A stretch of DNA of 15,371 bases from Pedobacter schmidteae (GTDB lineage Bacteria > Bacteroidota > Bacteroidia > Sphingobacteriales > Sphingobacteriaceae), in contig CAMDQV010000018.1 of NCBI GenBank assembly GCA_945906015.1, forward strand, positions 1-15,371. The letters run 5' to 3'. Positions 13,557-15,371 of the stretch are shown here, piece after piece (the first letter of the stretch is position 1; every line of letters begins with the position of its first letter). The notes under the pieces were generated by a model that was not told the origin of the DNA, ran no database searches, and was given only the letters and a program-made list of their open reading frames with translations. The position numbers and the translations under genes are program-made.

Positions 13557-15065
13557 ATGACACTAGTTAATTCCATTTTTGCCTGGATTATGAAAAAGCG
13601 GATGCACCAGATCGAGCTTTTCATAAAATATCCATATGATGTTCAGGATGAGTGGTTCCAGAATTTAATAGCTACCGCACAACATACAGAATGGGGGAAA
13701 ATACATGGTTATGAGTCAATCTTTAACCAAGAACAGTTCAAAGAACGGGTTCCGATCCAGACCTATGACAGCCTTAAGCCCTATATAGAAAAAATGCTCA
13801 GTGGCGAGCAAAATGTACTCTGGCCTTCAGAAATAAAATGGTTCGCCAAATCATCGGGCACTACCAACGACCGAAGTAAGTTTATTCCGGTGAGTGAAGA
13901 ATCACTAGAGGAATGTCATTTTAAAGGCGGCAAAGACCTGCTTTCGATGTATTGCAATAACCGTCCGGATACCCGAATATTTACCGGGAAATGCCTAGTT
14001 CTGGGTGGCAGCCATCAAATCAATCAGCTGAATGCTGATTCCTGCTCCGGCGACCTTTCGGCCGTACTGATCAAGAATTTACCATTCTGGGCCGAATTCT
14101 ACCGCACTCCGGATATGTCAATCGCTTTAATGGATAACTTCGAAGAAAAGGTCGAGAAAATGGCTCGGGCAACCATCGATGTGAATGTCACCAATATTTC
14201 GGGAGTACCTACTTGGAACATCGTACTTGCCAAACGAATTGTGGAAATTACGGGCAAAGACAACCTGCTTGAAGTATGGCCAAACTTGGAATTTTATTTC
14301 CATGGGGCCGTAAACTTTAACCCTTACCGGGAACAGTTTAAAAAGCTGATCCCTTCTGATACTATGTATTATCTGGAAACGTATAATGCTTCTGAAGGAT
14401 TTTTTGGAATTCAGGATCAGTCAGACTCAGAAGAAATGCTGCTAATGCTCGATTATGGTATTTACTATGAGTTCCTCGCCATGGAAGACCTACATAAAGA
14501 AAATCCTAAAACACTGCGACTTGACGAGGTAGAGCTCCACAAAAACTATGCGCTCATCATCTCAACCAATGCTGGTCTATGGCGCTACATGATTGGTGAT
14601 ACCATAAAGTTCACTTCACTATCCCCACACCGCATACAGATTACCGGCCGCACCAAACATTTTATCAATGCCTTTGGCGAAGAACTGATCATTGATAATG
14701 CAGAAAAAGGACTTAGCAAAGCCTGCAAAGAGACGGGAGCAATTATCCGCGACTATACTGCATGTCCGATTTATTTCCAGGGCAATAAAGCTGGAGGACA
14801 TGAATGGATTATTGAGTTTGAGAAAAAACCCGATGACCTTGAGCGCTTCACCGATCTGATGGATCAAACCCTGCGCGAAATCAACTCAGATTATGACGCC
14901 AAGCGTTATCATGATATGGCCCTAGGCCGCCCATTAGTCCACCTGGCCCCCGATGGCACCTTCTATGAATGGATGAAAGGCCGCGGCAAATTGGGCGGTC
15001 AGCATAAAGTACCACGCTTGGCAAATGACAGGGCATTTGTGGATGAGATATTGAAGTTGTTGTAA
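13557..15065 (+). CDS. GH3-family acyl-adenylate/acyl-amide synthetase-like protein
   Basis: The 502-residue protein belongs to the GH3 (auxin-responsive promoter) family of the ANL adenylating superfamily. Plant members join amino acids to acyl acids such as indole-acetate or jasmonate. The nucleotide motifs are visible: SSGTT (99-103, in AKSSGTTNDRSKFIP), YNASE (276-280, in LETYNASEGFFGIQ) and RYMIGD (343-348), followed by the hinge region ITGRTKHFINAFGEEL and a C-terminal lid domain. Its length is slightly below plant enzymes. It has no signal peptide. It starts 15 nt after lptB with no promoter between them, so it is very probably co-transcribed with recJ and lptB. The natural substrates of Bacteroidota members are, to my knowledge, not established. 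The link to LPS or lipid chemistry is only positional. Confidence 0.9.
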   Translation: MTLVNSIFAWIMKKRMHQIELFIKYPYDVQDEWFQNLIATAQHTEWGKIHGYESIFNQEQFKERVPIQTYDSLKPYIEKMLSGEQNVLWPSEIKWFAKSSGTTNDRSKFIPVSEESLEECHFKGGKDLLSMYCNNRPDTRIFTGKCLVLGGSHQINQLNADSCSGDLSAVLIKNLPFWAEFYRTPDMSIALMDNFEEKVEKMARATIDVNVTNISGVPTWNIVLAKRIVEITGKDNLLEVWPNLEFYFHGAVNFNPYREQFKKLIPSDTMYYLETYNASEGFFGIQDQSDSEEMLLMLDYGIYYEFLAMEDLHKENPKTLRLDEVELHKNYALIISTNAGLWRYMIGDTIKFTSLSPHRIQITGRTKHFINAFGEELIIDNAEKGLSKACKETGAIIRDYTACPIYFQGNKAGGHEWIIEFEKKPDDLERFTDLMDQTLREINSDYDAKRYHDMALGRPLVHLAPDGTFYEWMKGRGKLGGQHKVPRLANDRAFVDEILKLL

Positions 15066-15080
15066 GGAAGGGGAAGGGAG

Positions 15081-15150
15081 TTGTCAGTTGTCTGTTGTCA
15101 GTTATCAGTTTTAAGTGGTAAGTGATAAGTTTTAAGTGATAAGTTTCAAG
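15081..15150. repeat. Array of ten heptamers downstream of the GH3-family gene
   Basis: Ten unbroken 7-bp units are TTGTCAG, TTGTCTG, TTGTCAG, TTATCAG, TTTTAAG, TGGTAAG, TGATAAG, TTTTAAG, TGATAAG, TTTCAAG. The first four match the left arms of the elements at 2316 and 10163. The rest are a second subtype ending in AAG. No GCTAACG core or opposite arm is seen. The array starts 15 nt after the GH3 stop. Degenerate period-7 sequence may continue near 15160-15175 (TCAGACT, TCAGACC). Confidence 0.85.
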
Positions 15151-15207
15151 TCCTGTATGCTCAGACTTCAGACCTCCTACCCCAGATAACCGTTAAAATA
15201 AACCCAA

Positions 15208-15310
15208 TGTCATCCCGAACCCTGCCCTTTAGCAGGTGAGGGACCTTCGTGAAAACCAATAAAAATTTGCTTTAATAAAACTAAGTTCCTTCACTTCGTT
15301 CAGGATGACA
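15208..15310. repeat. MITE-like palindromic element with terminal inverted repeats
   Basis: The ends are 13-nt inverted repeats with one mismatch: TGTCATCCCGAAC (15208-15220) and GTTCAGGATGACA (15298-15310, reverse complement TGTCATCCTGAAC). Inside are a small hairpin CCTGC-CCTTTA-GCAGG (15221-15235) and further partly complementary stretches (ACCTTCGTGAA against TTCACTTCGTTC). The element has no coding capacity. Ends of the GTCATCCTGAAC type are familiar from dispersed intergenic repeats in many bacterial genomes, so this is likely one copy of such a family. No second copy lies in this window. The remaining bases to 15371 show no gene. Confidence 0.7.
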
Positions 15311-15371
15311 GGTGCATAGCGCTTAAAAAAATGGTGTAATGGACAAAAAGTAGGCTAATTATTTGAAGTTT

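Overview
The window looks like chromosomal, housekeeping-rich DNA from a Bacteroidota bacterium, most likely of the Sphingobacteriaceae (Pedobacter/Mucilaginibacter type). This is inferred from AT-rich composition, near absence of Shine-Dalgarno sequences, several -7 boxes of the Bacteroidota form TAnnTTTG, and protein sequences typical of that phylum. There are no rRNA, tRNA, phage, IS or CRISPR features. All twelve protein genes appear intact.

Layout, left to right: (1) 1-638, a leftward bacilliredoxin gene with its own terminator. (2) 639-989, a divergent promoter region, then ahcY (S-adenosylhomocysteine hydrolase) closed by a strong terminator. (3) 2699-6267, a probable rightward cluster pdxJ - mnmH - selD - small lipoprotein. 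mnmH and selD together form a selenium-to-tRNA pathway: SelD makes selenophosphate and MnmH uses it to make 2-selenouridine at the tRNA wobble position. SelD has Cys, not selenocysteine, at its active site. (4) 6418-9300, gcvP, a full-length single-chain glycine dehydrogenase, with a terminator. (5) 9511-10092, a secreted YceI-family protein, convergent with (6) a leftward metallo-beta-lactamase-fold hydrolase (10262-11026). (7) 11083-15065, a tight operon recJ - lptB - GH3-family gene. The first two overlap by ATGA and the third follows after 15 nt.

Metabolically, AhcY, PdxJ and GcvP touch the one-carbon/methyl cycle. PdxJ makes the ring of PLP, which GcvP needs as cofactor. This is a loose link, not evidence of a dedicated system.

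The most unusual structure lies between the genes. Five intergenic regions (2316-2424, 2611-2694, 4540-4574, 10163-10254, 15081-15150) carry degenerate tandem repeats with a 7-bp period, about 50 heptamers in all. Two of them (after ahcY and after the MBL gene) share one architecture: heptamers of the TTGTCAG/TTATCTG type, a shared core GCTAACG, a short spacer, then heptamers in the opposite orientation (CTGACAA/CTGATAA), so the whole unit can fold as a hairpin in several registers. In three cases TTRTCAG-type heptamers begin within about 15 nt of a stop codon, on the coding strand. In two cases arrays end 1-4 nt before a start codon (pdxJ, selD). A separate 103-bp element with 13-bp terminal inverted repeats (15208-15310) sits at the right edge. 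Heptameric tandem repeats are known from cyanobacteria (STRR sequences), so period-7 repeats are not new in themselves. The inverted, core-containing form and its placement against stop and start codons are what merit a second look.
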